57,209 bases of DNA from an uncultured Collinsella sp. (GTDB lineage Bacteria; Actinomycetota; Coriobacteriia; Coriobacteriales; Coriobacteriaceae): assembly GCA_900541015.1 (NCBI GenBank), contig UQIB01000014.1, positions 1-57,209 of the forward strand, read 5' to 3'. Position numbers and translations under genes: made by a program. A model generated the notes under the pieces. The model saw only the letters and a list, made by a program, of their open reading frames with translations, did no database searches and was not told the origin of the DNA. Below are positions 33,208-43,480 of the stretch, in pieces; the stretch's first letter is position 1; each line of letters starts with the position of its first letter.

Positions 33208-34464
33208 CTACGAGGTCGGAGCGTTCCTAAATGTATAGTTACCCGGAGAACGCACATTGATATACGTTACGCCCTCTACCTGCGAAAGCAGCTTGGTGAC
33301 TACGCGCTCCTTCTTGACGATATCGTTCGAATCGCCCAGCGACACCTCAATGCCGTTATTGAGGTTTGCCGAGATGGCTTCGACCGAAGGCGTGGAAATA
33401 TCCTTGACTTGTCCCAAGAACTCGCTCGAAAAACCACGCACATAATCCAAGCCAGCCTTAACGGCCTTGGAGCTCACCGCCTGGCCGGAAACCGGAGCGA
33501 CATCCGCCGAGACATCAGTCAACAACACCGCGCCATAGTGCTTAGCGAGCGCCAGCGCGGCATCAATGCCGGTCAGGGTATTTGAGCCCTGCCCCGTCGT
33601 GATGACGTTGCCCTGGTCATCCACTTCGACCGACGTCGACAGCGGGGCGATCCAGGTGTCATCATCCCCGATGGCCCAGGCAAGGTCATCGGAGCTGATA
33701 TAGGCAATTGCGATGACCTTGCGCTCCATCGGCGTAATGATGAGCGTATGCGGGAACTGACGCTGGACATCCACGCCCGACACCCACGGGTTCTGCTTGA
33801 GGTCCTCGGTAATCTGGTCGGGATCGACGTTAAAAAGCGACGTTCCCTCGGGCAAATCGATCAGCTGGATAGCATCGTGCTTCGTCACATGCTCGCTGCC
33901 TTGAATCTGAATATCAGTGGCGGTAAACAATCCAGAGTTGATCACCACGACGGCAACGACGACGAGCACGGCCAAGACGGCCAGAACGCCGCCCACGATT
34001 TTGCCTTTGCCTGTAACGAGAGAAGCGGCGTCTGACGTTTTATTTGCCATCGCCCCAAGTGAAGACAACGGGTTGACGCCTTTTTTACCCGAAGGCTTCT
34101 TGGCGGTAGCCGGCACCGATGTCAGCGAGCGCGGTTTCGATGCGCCCAGCGTGCGACCCGGACGCGGCGCTTTAGTTCCCGTCGAGGGCTTAGGAGTTGC
34201 CATGGGACGGGCAGGTTTGGCGCCCATAACAGGCTTTGACGTCACCGAGGGACGCGAGGACTTTTTTGCGGCCGGACGATTGCCGAGCTGCGAGCCGACA
34301 ACCGGACGACTGGTCTGTCGAGCATGCCCGACAGACTTAGAGTGCGCGACGGTATTGCGTTGAGGTTTGGCAGGCGCGCCGGAACGCCCTCCGGCGCGGC
34401 GGAAGGTGGGTTTCGATGCTCTAGAAGCCGAGGAATTTAACTTCCGGTCTGAGCTCGATGCCAT
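33208..34464 (-). CDS. ftsQ: Cell division protein FtsQ/DivIB with a long basic N-terminal extension
   Basis: A 418-residue bitopic division protein linking early and late divisome parts. Residues 1-150 are a Lys/Arg/Pro/Ser-rich, probably disordered cytoplasmic region, far longer than in most FtsQ proteins. One membrane helix follows (about 155-177), then a POTRA domain (DIQIQGSEHVTKHDAIQLID) and the FtsQ beta domain with WVSGVDVQRQFPHTLIITPMER. GGGAGG lies just before ATG 34464, which is inside the end of murB (44-base overlap), so translation is coupled. Confidence 0.88.
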   Translation of the reverse strand: MASSSDRKLNSSASRASKPTFRRAGGRSGAPAKPQRNTVAHSKSVGHARQTSRPVVGSQLGNRPAAKKSSRPSVTSKPVMGAKPARPMATPKPSTGTKAPRPGRTLGASKPRSLTSVPATAKKPSGKKGVNPLSSLGAMANKTSDAASLVTGKGKIVGGVLAVLAVLVVVAVVVINSGLFTATDIQIQGSEHVTKHDAIQLIDLPEGTSLFNVDPDQITEDLKQNPWVSGVDVQRQFPHTLIITPMERKVIAIAYISSDDLAWAIGDDDTWIAPLSTSVEVDDQGNVITTGQGSNTLTGIDAALALAKHYGAVLLTDVSADVAPVSGQAVSSKAVKAGLDYVRGFSSEFLGQVKDISTPSVEAISANLNNGIEVSLGDSNDIVKKERVVTKLLSQVEGVTYINVRSPGNYTFRNAPTS

Positions 34465-35332
34465 ACGCCTCCCTCACCTTTCCGTGCACATGTCTGATAA
34501 CCGCGGCAACGTCATCGGCCGAGGCAGTTCCGTTATTAACGATAAAATTAGCGTGAACGGGCGAAACTTCCGCGCCGCCAATCGAAAAACCCTTTAATCC
34601 ACAATCCTCGATAAGCTTGCCCACACTCGCATCGGGCGGGTTGCGAAAGACCGACCCGCAGGATGCGCGACCCATGGGCTGCGTACGCTTGCGCCTCGTC
34701 AGGTACCGCTCCATGCGCTCGCGAATGTCGGCCTTGGGCGCCGGTTTAAGCTTGAGCACGCACTCGAGGATAATCTCATTGCGGGGAAGGCTACATTCGC
34801 GGTAGCCCCAAGTGATCTCGGACCCCGCATAATGCTTGATACCGGATGCCGGGTCAAACGTTACGACATCCTCAACCAGCGAGCCAATCCACTCGGTCCG
34901 TGTGCCGGCATTCATAGATATCGCACCGCCAACCGAGCCAGGGATGCCAACGGCAAACTCAAGGCCCGAGAGGCTACGCGACAGGGCATCGTTGACCAGG
35001 CGCGCAAACATCACGCCCGCACCGACCGTCAGCGTACAACCGTCATCGGCAACAACCGTGCGCTGAAACTCACGTCCGAGCGAAATGACGGCGCCGCGAT
35101 AACCGCCATCGGCAACCAGCAGATTGGAGCCCTTGCCGATGATGACCCACGGCACCTGCTCGCGATCGAGCACCGCCACGGCGCGGCGGAGGGCATGATA
35201 GCTATGGCACGTCACAAAGAGGTCGGCCTTGCCGCCGATACGATAGCTCGTATGACGCGCAAGGCGCTCGTCCTCGATCACATCCGTGTCGATCATGCCC
35301 GAGAGCGCCATGACGGCGTTAAACAGACCCAT
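34421..35332 (-). CDS. murB: UDP-N-acetylenolpyruvoylglucosamine reductase
   Basis: A 303-residue FAD enzyme reducing UDP-GlcNAc-enolpyruvate to UDP-MurNAc. Seen: HTSYRIGGKADLFV, the FAD-binding stretch VIIGKGSNLLVADGGYRG, GLEFAVGIPGSVGGAISMNA, the type-II-like SCGSVFRNP with the catalytic Ser, and a C-terminal GGAEVSPVHANFIVN. It begins 5 bases after murC and overlaps ftsQ. The ribosome-binding site is weak, so coupling to murC is likely. Confidence 0.96.
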   Translation of the reverse strand: MGLFNAVMALSGMIDTDVIEDERLARHTSYRIGGKADLFVTCHSYHALRRAVAVLDREQVPWVIIGKGSNLLVADGGYRGAVISLGREFQRTVVADDGCTLTVGAGVMFARLVNDALSRSLSGLEFAVGIPGSVGGAISMNAGTRTEWIGSLVEDVVTFDPASGIKHYAGSEITWGYRECSLPRNEIILECVLKLKPAPKADIRERMERYLTRRKRTQPMGRASCGSVFRNPPDASVGKLIEDCGLKGFSIGGAEVSPVHANFIVNNGTASADDVAAVIRHVHGKVREAYGIELRPEVKFLGF

Positions 35333-35337
35333 TAGAC

Positions 35338-36756
35338 TTAAGCGTCTTTCTTGGCAGTCAAATACTCGATAAACTCGGGGCCGACGGTCGTAACGTCACC
35401 GGCACCCATAGTGAGCAGCAAGTCGCCCTCGCCCACCATCTGCTCGAGCTCCTGATTGAGCTCAAGACGGCTGGAGCAGTACACGACCTCCTTGCCAGGA
35501 TGCTTGGCGCGCACGGTATCGGCGAGCATCTTAGAGGTAACACCCGGAATGGGCATCTCGCCAGCCGAGAACACATCAATCAGCAGCAGTTTATCGGCAT
35601 TGGCAAATGCATCGGCAAAGTCGTCGCACAGGGCCTGCAGGCGCGAATAGCGGTGCGGCTGGAACACGACGTCGACGTGCTTGTAGCCCAGCGACGAAGC
35701 GGCAGCAAGCGTCGCCTTGATCTCGGTGGGGTGATGGCCGTAATCATCGACCACGGTGATGCCATCGATATCGCCCACGTGGGTAAAGCGACGACGGACG
35801 CCCTCAAAGCTCGAAAGCGCCTTGGCGGCGGCGTCGATGTCAAGGCCCAGGACATGGGCGACGGTGAGCACCGCCGTGGCGTTGAGCATGTTGTGGCGAC
35901 CGGGATTACTCTTGATCTCCACAGCGTGCTCAGTGCCGTCCTCAAAGCGAACGATAAAGTCGCTCTGGATGCCCTTGACATCCGGGTGCATGCAGACGAT
36001 GTCGTTGCTCTCGGCAAAGCCGTAGGAAAGCACGTGACGGCCCGTCGACTTGGCGAGCTCGACCAGATGCGGGTCCTCACCGCAGACGATGACGGTGCCG
36101 TCCTCGCCCACCAGGCTCATGAATTTGGCGAAAGTCGCCTCGATCTCCTCGATACCCGAGTAGTGATCGAGGTGGTCGGCCTCGACGTTGGTCACAATGA
36201 CCACGTTGGGGTTCAGGAACAGGAAGGAACTGTCGGACTCGTCGGCCTCGGCGACAAAGTAGTCGCCCGAGCCGTTCTTGCCGTTCGTGTCATAGCCCTC
36301 GACGATGCCGCCGATCAAGAAGCTCGGATCCAGACCCATGCGGTCGAGCATGGTGGCGCACATCGAAGACGTGGTGGTCTTGCCATGCGTACCGGCAACA
36401 GCGACGGTGGTGTAGCCGTGGCCCAATGCAGAGAGCATCTTGGCACGGGGCCACACGGGAATGCCCAGCTCGCGAGCGCGCACGAGCTCAGGGTTGGACT
36501 CCGGAATAGCGGTGGAGACAACAACCACGTCGGGCTTGACCTCGTCGATCGTGGCGGCCTCATGGCCCACATGCACCTTCACACCAGCGCGGGTAAGCTG
36601 GCGGATATAACGTGACGTCTTAAGGTCGGAGCCGGTAACGGCATAACCGCGCTCGTGCAGAACGAGGGCGATGCCGCTCATGCCGGCGCCGCCGATACCG
36701 ATAAAGTGGGCGCTCTTAAACTCGGGCGCGGAGGTTGCAGTCTGGGAATCAGCCAT
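35338..36756 (-). CDS. murC: UDP-N-acetylmuramate--L-alanine ligase
   Basis: A 472-residue Mur ligase adding the first amino acid of the peptidoglycan stem. Seen: FIGIGGAGMSGIALVLHERG at the N-terminus, the ATP P-loop AGTHGKTTTSSM, EADESDSSFL, NVEADHLDHY, the Mur-ligase signature NMLNATAVLTVAHVLG, and DDYGHHPTEI. ATG 36756 is preferred (AAGGAG about 11 bases upstream). The GTG at 36783 has no ribosome-binding site. Length is normal. Confidence 0.96.
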   Translation of the reverse strand: MADSQTATSAPEFKSAHFIGIGGAGMSGIALVLHERGYAVTGSDLKTSRYIRQLTRAGVKVHVGHEAATIDEVKPDVVVVSTAIPESNPELVRARELGIPVWPRAKMLSALGHGYTTVAVAGTHGKTTTSSMCATMLDRMGLDPSFLIGGIVEGYDTNGKNGSGDYFVAEADESDSSFLFLNPNVVIVTNVEADHLDHYSGIEEIEATFAKFMSLVGEDGTVIVCGEDPHLVELAKSTGRHVLSYGFAESNDIVCMHPDVKGIQSDFIVRFEDGTEHAVEIKSNPGRHNMLNATAVLTVAHVLGLDIDAAAKALSSFEGVRRRFTHVGDIDGITVVDDYGHHPTEIKATLAAASSLGYKHVDVVFQPHRYSRLQALCDDFADAFANADKLLLIDVFSAGEMPIPGVTSKMLADTVRAKHPGKEVVYCSSRLELNQELEQMVGEGDLLLTMGAGDVTTVGPEFIEYLTAKKDA

Positions 36757-36853
36757 GTGCTCGTGTACTCCTTGCGTAAACACTGCCTGTAACCCGTTAA
36801 CTGTACCGCACCTACCGCATCAGCGCGAGGGCGACCGACGATATCCCGTCTAA

Positions 36854-37969
36854 CTAACGCAAACCCTCTACCGCATCCGCCAGAAGAGCGGCGGCCCTAT
36901 CCTGAGCCAGACCACGTGCCGCCTGACGCATGGCGTCGCGCGCCGCCGCGTCATCGACCAAGTGCAGCAGCTCATCGGCAAAGGCAGAACCGTCGATATC
37001 GGCATCGGCGCAGAGCACACCGGCCCCGGCGTCGACCAGATAACGGGCATTGGTGGTTTGGTGGTCGGCCGTCGCATGCGGATACGGCACGAGCACCGAG
37101 GGCACGGCGAGCGCAGCGATCTCGGCCACGCTCGATGCGCCCGAACGCGAGAGCACCAAATCGGCAGCAGCCAGCATATCGCCCATGTTGTCGATGTAAG
37201 GCTGGACGCGGTAACGCTCCGCCTCCTCGGGCGTCAGCGCCAAAGCGCGCTCGGTCTCCTCAAAGCCGTCGGCACCCGTCGAATGCAACACATAGAGGTT
37301 CTTGCGCGAAAGCAGCTCGTTTTTGAGCGAAACCACGCGCTCGTTGAGGTGCTGGGCGCCAAGTGAACCGCCAAAGACGAGCAGCAGCGTAGCGTCCTCG
37401 GGAACGCCAAGTGCCTTGCGGCCGCGAGCGCGATCGCCTTCGATTACCGAGCGACGTACGGGGTTGCCGGTCATGAGCACGTGGTCAGGGTCACCTTCGC
37501 GCTCAAAGACCGAACGCGCTGCCGGCACCGAGATGCACACGCGGGCGGCGTGGGAGTTCATCATCTTGTTGGCCAGGCCCGGAACAGAGTTCTGCTCATG
37601 CAGCAGATACGGAACGCCTGCGCCCTTGCACCACCCCAGCAGCGGAACCTCGACATAGGCACCAAAACCGATGGCGGCATCGGGCTTGCCGACCTTTGAG
37701 AAATGACTGGCGAGCGCACGCTTGGCCTTGTTGACACGCCATAGCGAGGTCAGCGCCGTCCAAGGACGGGAGCGGTCGAAGCCCGTGACCGTAATGGGCA
37801 CAAAATCAAATCCAGCCTCGGGGACCAGACGACCCTCGAGCTTGCGCGACTGGCCCACGAACACAACGTGGTGGCCACGATCACGCAGCTCTTCGGCCAA
37901 GGCGAGCGCGGGGTTGATGTGTCCTGCCGTACCGCCGGCTGCAATAGCAACGGTCATCTTATCGGTCAT
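36854..37969 (-). CDS. murG: UDP-N-acetylglucosamine--MurNAc-pentapeptide-PP-lipid GlcNAc transferase
   Basis: A 371-residue GT28 transferase making lipid II from lipid I on the inner membrane face. Seen: AAGGTAGHINPALALAEEL (G-loop 1), HEQNSVPGLANK, GGSLGAQHLNE (G-loop 3), and SRSGASSVAEIAALAVPSVL binding the UDP-sugar. ATG 37969 follows AAGGGA. It overlaps the end of ftsW by 11 bases. Length is typical. Confidence 0.96.
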   Translation of the reverse strand: MTDKMTVAIAAGGTAGHINPALALAEELRDRGHHVVFVGQSRKLEGRLVPEAGFDFVPITVTGFDRSRPWTALTSLWRVNKAKRALASHFSKVGKPDAAIGFGAYVEVPLLGWCKGAGVPYLLHEQNSVPGLANKMMNSHAARVCISVPAARSVFEREGDPDHVLMTGNPVRRSVIEGDRARGRKALGVPEDATLLLVFGGSLGAQHLNERVVSLKNELLSRKNLYVLHSTGADGFEETERALALTPEEAERYRVQPYIDNMGDMLAAADLVLSRSGASSVAEIAALAVPSVLVPYPHATADHQTTNARYLVDAGAGVLCADADIDGSAFADELLHLVDDAAARDAMRQAARGLAQDRAAALLADAVEGLR

Positions 37970-39479
37970 GGTAGTCCCTTCGTACACGCGGTCCCTGGTC
38001 GTCGGTGCGCAGACGCGCCGACGGGTCCGAGTTCAAATCGATTCGATTATATCCGCCGCCCGCATTGCGAGGAGTGGGGCGCTGAGGACGACCTTGCGGC
38101 GCCGTTCGCTGACGCGGGCGGGCTGCCGGCTCGGTCGCAGAGCCATCCAGGACGGTAAAACCGTTACGCGAAGATCGCTCGCCGCGCACGTGGGGCACGC
38201 CGGCGGTACTCTCATCCATAACGGCAAAGCTCTCGCGGCGACGGTCGTACTCATCGCGACGGGCGCTCTCGTACGAAACGCGCAGGATCAACCCGGCAAG
38301 CATAAGCGACACAATAATCGACGAACCGCCGTAGCTAATAAACGGCAACGGCTTGCCCGTCATGGGAAACACGTTGAGGATGCCCAACGCGTTAATCAAA
38401 AACTGCACCGCGAGAATGACCGCGGAGCCAGACGCCATAAGCGCGCCCCGACGATCGGTCGCCTGCTCGGCAATGCGAAACGCCGAATAGATCAGCATCG
38501 CAAACACCAAGAAGAACAGCACGGTTCCGACAAAACCGACTTCCTCGCCAATGATGGCCAAGATGTAGTCATTGTGCGCCTCGGGCAGATACGAGTACTT
38601 CATGGTTGAGTTGCCGATGCCACGGCCGAACAGACCGCCCGAGGCAAAGGCCATGATGGCAAGCGTGGCCTGATAGCCGTCACCATACTCGTCGGCCCAA
38701 GGGTTCAAGGCAACCTGAATACGCACCATACGGTACGGCTCTGCAACAAGCGCAATCACGATCACGAGAATGCCGAAGATTAGCACGCCGATGATAAATC
38801 TGGGGTCGAGACCCGCAAACAACGCCATGCACATGAGGGTCAACAGGATGATCAGGACAGTACCGAAATCGGGCTGGATAAAGATCAGAAAGAGCGAAAT
38901 GCCCAAGTAGATGCCCATCTTGCGAAGGAATTCGTTGATGTCGCCACCGGGCGAAAAGAAGCGATCAAGCATGATGGCCGAATACGCAATGGCAAATGGC
39001 TTTAAAAACTCGGAAGGCTGGAACTGAATACCGGCGATGTTGAGCCAGCGCGTGGCGCCACGGCTGCCGCTGCCCACCAAGAACACCAGAAGCAGTAGCC
39101 CTATCATGCCGATGAGGAAGATCCTGAGCACATCCTCCCCAAACCAGCTGTCCGGCAAAACGCGCACGATGGCAATCAGCGCCAGAACACCGACCATGGC
39201 AAACGCGGCCTGTCGACCCAGAAAAAACGTCGCCGAGCCATTCTCGTGCAGCGCCTCGACCGAAGACGCCGAGTACACCATCAGCAGGCCAAAGCACACC
39301 AAGGTAAACAAGCAGGCCATGAATATCAAACGGGGGCGCATGATACGGGCGGGAACGCCGGCAATATAGCGTTCGCTAAACGACTGCCCGCCGCGGCCGG
39401 AACGCGGTGTGATGCGCCGCGAGGAAGCACGGTCCGAGTCGGGCCTCCTCATACCTTGTCGGGGGCTCTCCTCTCTCAC
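37959..39479 (-). CDS. ftsW: SEDS glycosyltransferase FtsW
   Basis: A 506-residue SEDS protein polymerising septal glycan from lipid II together with FtsI. Ten helices lie between about 48 and 405. Conserved segments are FQPSEFLKPFAIAY, the large loop NPWADEYGDGYQATLAIMAF, YLPEAHNDYILAIIGEEVGF and PFISYGGSSIIV. Both ends carry long basic, probably disordered tails (about 45 N-terminal and 95 C-terminal residues). GTG 39479 is chosen for its AGGGG six bases upstream; TTG 39485 and ATG 39452 are alternatives. Confidence 0.94.
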   Translation of the reverse strand: MREESPRQGMRRPDSDRASSRRITPRSGRGGQSFSERYIAGVPARIMRPRLIFMACLFTLVCFGLLMVYSASSVEALHENGSATFFLGRQAAFAMVGVLALIAIVRVLPDSWFGEDVLRIFLIGMIGLLLLVFLVGSGSRGATRWLNIAGIQFQPSEFLKPFAIAYSAIMLDRFFSPGGDINEFLRKMGIYLGISLFLIFIQPDFGTVLIILLTLMCMALFAGLDPRFIIGVLIFGILVIVIALVAEPYRMVRIQVALNPWADEYGDGYQATLAIMAFASGGLFGRGIGNSTMKYSYLPEAHNDYILAIIGEEVGFVGTVLFFLVFAMLIYSAFRIAEQATDRRGALMASGSAVILAVQFLINALGILNVFPMTGKPLPFISYGGSSIIVSLMLAGLILRVSYESARRDEYDRRRESFAVMDESTAGVPHVRGERSSRNGFTVLDGSATEPAARPRQRTAPQGRPQRPTPRNAGGGYNRIDLNSDPSARLRTDDQGPRVRRDYHDR

Positions 39480-39488
39480 CGGCAACCC

Positions 39489-40895
39489 CTATTCCATTTG
39501 CGATTTCGCCGCAGCGGCAAGCTGGGCCACATAGTCCTTAAACACGCGGCCGCGCTCCTCATAGCCCGAGAACTCATCGAACGAAGAGCAGGCAGGAGAA
39601 AGTAAGATCACGTCGCCACGGCTCGACAGCGAACGGGCGACGTCCACGGCATCGCGCAGGTCATCCGCCTGGGCGATATCCACATCGCCGTCGACATCGG
39701 CCTCGTCCATAGCGGCGGTGAAACGCTCGCGCGCATCGCCAAAGCAGACGACCGAGCGTACGTTATCCATAACAACGCGCGCGAAGTCCGTGAGCGGCGT
39801 GCCCTTATCGTGGCCGCCGAGCAGCAAGATCACGTCATCATCGGGAAATGCCGTCAGCGCCTTCTCGACCGCATCGGTGTTGGTCGCCTTGGAATCGTTG
39901 ACGTAGCGCACGCCGTCAATCTCGCCACACGGCTCCACGCGGTGCTCGAGCGGCTGGAACGAGGCCAGACCGCGGCAGACACCATCGACATCGGCACCGA
40001 CTGCCAGGGCAGCCGTGGCAGCGCACAGGGCATTGATAACATTGTGATGGCCCGAGATCTTGAGCTCGGATGTAGCGATGAGCGGGGTCTCGACGCCCTT
40101 CAGGCGCACGATCATCTTGCCATCGCGCACAAAGGTGGCATCCTCGCCCTCGGGCTCGTCAAAAGCGACCTTGCAGATGCGACGACCCGGCGTGTAGATG
40201 TACTCATCGAACTCGTGAATGCCGGCGTCTTCGACGTCGACAACCGCCAGATCGTCATCGACCATATTGTCAAACAGTTTGATCTTGGCAAGCGCATAGT
40301 TCTTATGGCTCTTATGCCAGCCCAAGTGGTCGGGAGTGATGTTGAGCAGCACCGCCACGCGAGGATGAAGCTCGGCGGTCGTAGCAATCTGGTAGCTCGA
40401 GAGCTCGGCCACAAACCACTCGTTATGAGCTCGGCCGTCAATCTCGTTGACCGGCGGCTCGCCGATGTTGCCGACAGCTACGCTGGCCTCACCGGCAGCC
40501 TTGAGCAGATAATCAGTCAGCGACGTGGTAGTCGTCTTGCCGTTGGTACCCGTAATGGCAATCCAGTTATCGGGCGACAGGCGATAGGCAAACTCGGGCT
40601 CACCCATAATCTGGGCGGCATGCTCGCGCCCGGCCTTAAAGAAGCCCGAGAACTCCGAGATGCCCGGGCACGTCACGCATACGTCATAGGCGCCCTCGAC
40701 CTGTTCGGTCCCATACACAAACGACGCACCAGCAGCCTCGAGCGCACGCGTAGCGTCATTGGGCTCAGAGGTGCCGCCGCCATACACGGTAACGGCACTT
40801 ACGCGCTCGGGATGTGCCAGCGCCCAGCGGGCGACATCGAGACCGGATTTGCCCTGACCCAAAACGAGCAGGCTAAAGACATCAGCAAGAGGCAT
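39489..40895 (-). CDS. murD: UDP-N-acetylmuramoyl-L-alanine--D-glutamate ligase
   Basis: A 468-residue Mur ligase adding D-glutamate. Seen: LVLGQGKSGLDVARWAL at the N-terminus, TGTNGKTTTTSL (P-loop), VAELSSYQIATT, NITPDHLGWHKS, GHHNVINALCAATAAL, EHRVEPCGEIDGVRYVNDSKATN and LLLGGHDKGTP, all MurD hallmarks. The ribosome-binding site is poor, and it follows mraY by 9 bases, so translation is probably coupled. Confidence 0.96.
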   Translation of the reverse strand: MPLADVFSLLVLGQGKSGLDVARWALAHPERVSAVTVYGGGTSEPNDATRALEAAGASFVYGTEQVEGAYDVCVTCPGISEFSGFFKAGREHAAQIMGEPEFAYRLSPDNWIAITGTNGKTTTTSLTDYLLKAAGEASVAVGNIGEPPVNEIDGRAHNEWFVAELSSYQIATTAELHPRVAVLLNITPDHLGWHKSHKNYALAKIKLFDNMVDDDLAVVDVEDAGIHEFDEYIYTPGRRICKVAFDEPEGEDATFVRDGKMIVRLKGVETPLIATSELKISGHHNVINALCAATAALAVGADVDGVCRGLASFQPLEHRVEPCGEIDGVRYVNDSKATNTDAVEKALTAFPDDDVILLLGGHDKGTPLTDFARVVMDNVRSVVCFGDARERFTAAMDEADVDGDVDIAQADDLRDAVDVARSLSSRGDVILLSPACSSFDEFSGYEERGRVFKDYVAQLAAAAKSQME

Positions 40896-40904
40896 GAAAG
40901 ACCA

Positions 40905-41924
40905 CTATCCCAACTGGAAGAACAAAGCAAGGCCAACGGCACCAAAGGCCGCAGCGATAATCCAAAAACGGATGACGACCTTGGTCTCGGCCCAGCCCTT
41001 CTTTTCGAAATGATGATGGATGGGCGCCATAAGGAAGACGCGCTTGTGCGTAAAGTGGAAGTAGACAACCTGAATCATGACCGACAGGGTCTCAACGATA
41101 AACAGGCCGCCGATGATGAGGGAGACGACCTCGGTGTTGGTCATGATGGACGTGCAGGCAAACGCGGCGCCCAAGGCAAGCGAGCCGGTATCGCCCATAA
41201 AGATGCTCGCCGGATAGCAGTTGAACCACAGAAAGCCCAAGCAGGCACCGGCACACGCGGTGCAGAAGATGGACAGGTTCACGTCTCCGTGCAAAAACGC
41301 CATGGCGGCCATGGCGAGCATGGCGATCATGGAGGTGCCGCCAGCAAGACCGTCAAGGCCATCGGTCAGGTTCACGGCATTAGAAAGACCGGCGATCATC
41401 AGCCAGCAAAAGACAATGTAGAGCCACGGGAACGAAAGGCCGCAGATGGTGGTCGAAAGAACACCGAGGTCAATCGTCAGGCCGCCGGGAAAACGAATCT
41501 CGGGGGCGACGCCGCACCAGTTGACGGCAAGTACCGTAAAAGTGACACAGATAATGGTTAGGCCGATCATCTTGGCATGAGGCGTGAGACCGAGCGAGCG
41601 CCCATGCGTAACGGAGGTCAGGTCGTCGATCAGGCCCAGCACGCCGGTCGCCAGCGTGGCGAGCAGCACGAGCACGAGCTCGGTGGTGAGCTTGCCCATC
41701 AGCAGGCAGGTCAGCGAGATCGCGACGAGGATGACAACGCCACCCATGGTGGGCGTTCCCTGCTTAACCAAATGACGCTTGGGGCCGTCGGCACGAACCT
41801 GCTGGCCGATACCCTCGACCTTGAGCAGCTTGATCCACCACGGCATGAGCAGCAGCGCAATGGCAGCGGCGATGCCAAGCCCCAAAAAAGCCTGATACGT
41901 TGGATACGAGGGATTGCCGAACAT
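40905..41924 (-). CDS. mraY: Phospho-MurNAc-pentapeptide transferase
   Basis: A 339-residue membrane enzyme that loads phospho-MurNAc-pentapeptide onto undecaprenyl phosphate to give lipid I. Seen: KQGTPTMGGVVILV near 53-66, LIDDLTSV with the catalytic Asp pair near 100, NLTDGLDGLAGGTSM, FMGDTGSLALG, and the His-rich loop FLMAPIHHHFEKKGWAE near 300-316. Ten helices. The ATG is 3 bases after the murF stop. Confidence 0.97.
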   Translation of the reverse strand: MFGNPSYPTYQAFLGLGIAAAIALLLMPWWIKLLKVEGIGQQVRADGPKRHLVKQGTPTMGGVVILVAISLTCLLMGKLTTELVLVLLATLATGVLGLIDDLTSVTHGRSLGLTPHAKMIGLTIICVTFTVLAVNWCGVAPEIRFPGGLTIDLGVLSTTICGLSFPWLYIVFCWLMIAGLSNAVNLTDGLDGLAGGTSMIAMLAMAAMAFLHGDVNLSIFCTACAGACLGFLWFNCYPASIFMGDTGSLALGAAFACTSIMTNTEVVSLIIGGLFIVETLSVMIQVVYFHFTHKRVFLMAPIHHHFEKKGWAETKVVIRFWIIAAAFGAVGLALFFQLG

Positions 41925-41927
41925 GGG

Positions 41928-43352
41928 CTAGCACACACCTTCCACAAAGCGGTCGAGCTCAACAAAGCGGGAACCCTTGACCAGTACAACATCATGTTTT
42001 TCAAGCGCGCCGCCCATGCGGTCGAGCACCTGCTGATAATCGGAGAACACCTGGATGCGGTCCTCGTCCATGCCCATCATACGCGCGGCATCGGCCATAA
42101 GCTGGGCCAGCTCACCACCCACGCACGCCAGCATGTCGAGCTTCTTGGCGGCGGCATAAGCGCCCACGAGCTCATGCATGCGAGGAGCCTCATCGCCCAT
42201 CTCGCCCATCTCGCCCAGGATCGCCATGCGAGACCCCATGCACGAAAGCGAGCACAGCAGATCGAGGCCAGCAGCCATGGATTCGGCACTGGCGTTATAG
42301 GAATCGTCGATGACGCGGGCACCGCTCTTGGCGCGCTTGATCTCTTGGCGGTGACCGGTAATCGTGAGGCCCCTAAAGGCAGCATCGATCTGCTCGGGCG
42401 TCACGCCCAGGCGATAGGCAACCGCGGCGGCCTTAACGGCATTAGGAACGGACTGCACGCCGGGGATGACAAGCATGGTATCGATTGTCTCGCCCTGACC
42501 AAAATCGAGCGTAAAGACCGGACGGCCCTCGTCATCAACACGAATGTCGCGGGCACGAACCTCATCATCGTCCGAGACGCCGGCCAGCATCACGTCGATA
42601 CCAGCAGGCTGGGCGAACGTATCGCGAATGAACGGCGTAAAGTCGTCCTCGCCGCCCAAAACCAACAGCGGCAAGAAGTCGCCAGCGGCGCACATACCCT
42701 GGACAATCTCGGCCTTAGCGCGGGCGATGTTCTCGCGGCTGCCCAAAATGCCGATATGAGAGGTGCCGATCTTGCTCACGATGGCAAGGTTGGGATTGGC
42801 AGACAGAGACAGGCGCTCGATCTCGTGGAAATGGTTCATGCCCATCTCGAGCACCAGGACCTCGGTATCGGCCGGAGCGGAAAGCACCGTGAGCGGCATG
42901 CCGATCAGGTTATTGAAATTGCCCTTTGTGGCCCAGACACGATAGCGCTTGGCGAGCACAGCGGCGAGCACGTCCTTGGTCGTCGTCTTGCCGATGGAAC
43001 CGGTGATGCCAACGACCAGGCAGCCAAGCTCCAGGCGATACGCGTGCGCCAAACGCAGCAGAAACTCCTCGGGATCATCGGTCAGCAAGATGGCACAGCC
43101 CTTGTCCTGCGCCAGCGAGACCAGCTCGGCCTCGGGCTCACGCGTCATCACGACGGCGCCGGCACCCGACTGGACGGCACGGGAAGCAAAATCATTGCCG
43201 TCGACGTTTTCACCGGGAAAGGCGACGAAAATCGTCCCTTCCTCGACCTGGCGCGAGTCGATAACGCACCCGCGGCATACCCGATCGACTTCTCCCGTCA
43301 CGGTTCGGGCCCCTGTTGCGGCCGCGAGGTTGTTGACGGCGATCTCTATCAT
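41928..43352 (-). CDS. murF: UDP-N-acetylmuramoyl-tripeptide--D-alanyl-D-alanine ligase
   Basis: A 474-residue Mur ligase adding D-Ala-D-Ala. Seen: GCVIDSRQVEEGTIFVAFPGENVDGNDF, ITGSIGKTTTKDVLAAVL (P-loop), LVLEMGMNHFHEIERLS, and DDSYNASAESMAAGLDLL. AGGGGAG lies 5 bases before the ATG. In the standard cluster murE stands between ftsI and murF; here ftsI is followed directly by murF after 128 bases, and murE must be elsewhere. Confidence 0.96.
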   Translation of the reverse strand: MIEIAVNNLAAATGARTVTGEVDRVCRGCVIDSRQVEEGTIFVAFPGENVDGNDFASRAVQSGAGAVVMTREPEAELVSLAQDKGCAILLTDDPEEFLLRLAHAYRLELGCLVVGITGSIGKTTTKDVLAAVLAKRYRVWATKGNFNNLIGMPLTVLSAPADTEVLVLEMGMNHFHEIERLSLSANPNLAIVSKIGTSHIGILGSRENIARAKAEIVQGMCAAGDFLPLLVLGGEDDFTPFIRDTFAQPAGIDVMLAGVSDDDEVRARDIRVDDEGRPVFTLDFGQGETIDTMLVIPGVQSVPNAVKAAAVAYRLGVTPEQIDAAFRGLTITGHRQEIKRAKSGARVIDDSYNASAESMAAGLDLLCSLSCMGSRMAILGEMGEMGDEAPRMHELVGAYAAAKKLDMLACVGGELAQLMADAARMMGMDEDRIQVFSDYQQVLDRMGGALEKHDVVLVKGSRFVELDRFVEGVC

Positions 43353-43480
43353 TGCAGCTCCCCTGTAAACCTAAATAATGCTATCGGCGTATTGTATCCC
43401 AGCGCCGCGCATGCGTGGTGCAGGGCATGTGAACACCCCTCATATGGGACAACAAACCACGCCCCAAAGATTGTAACCCC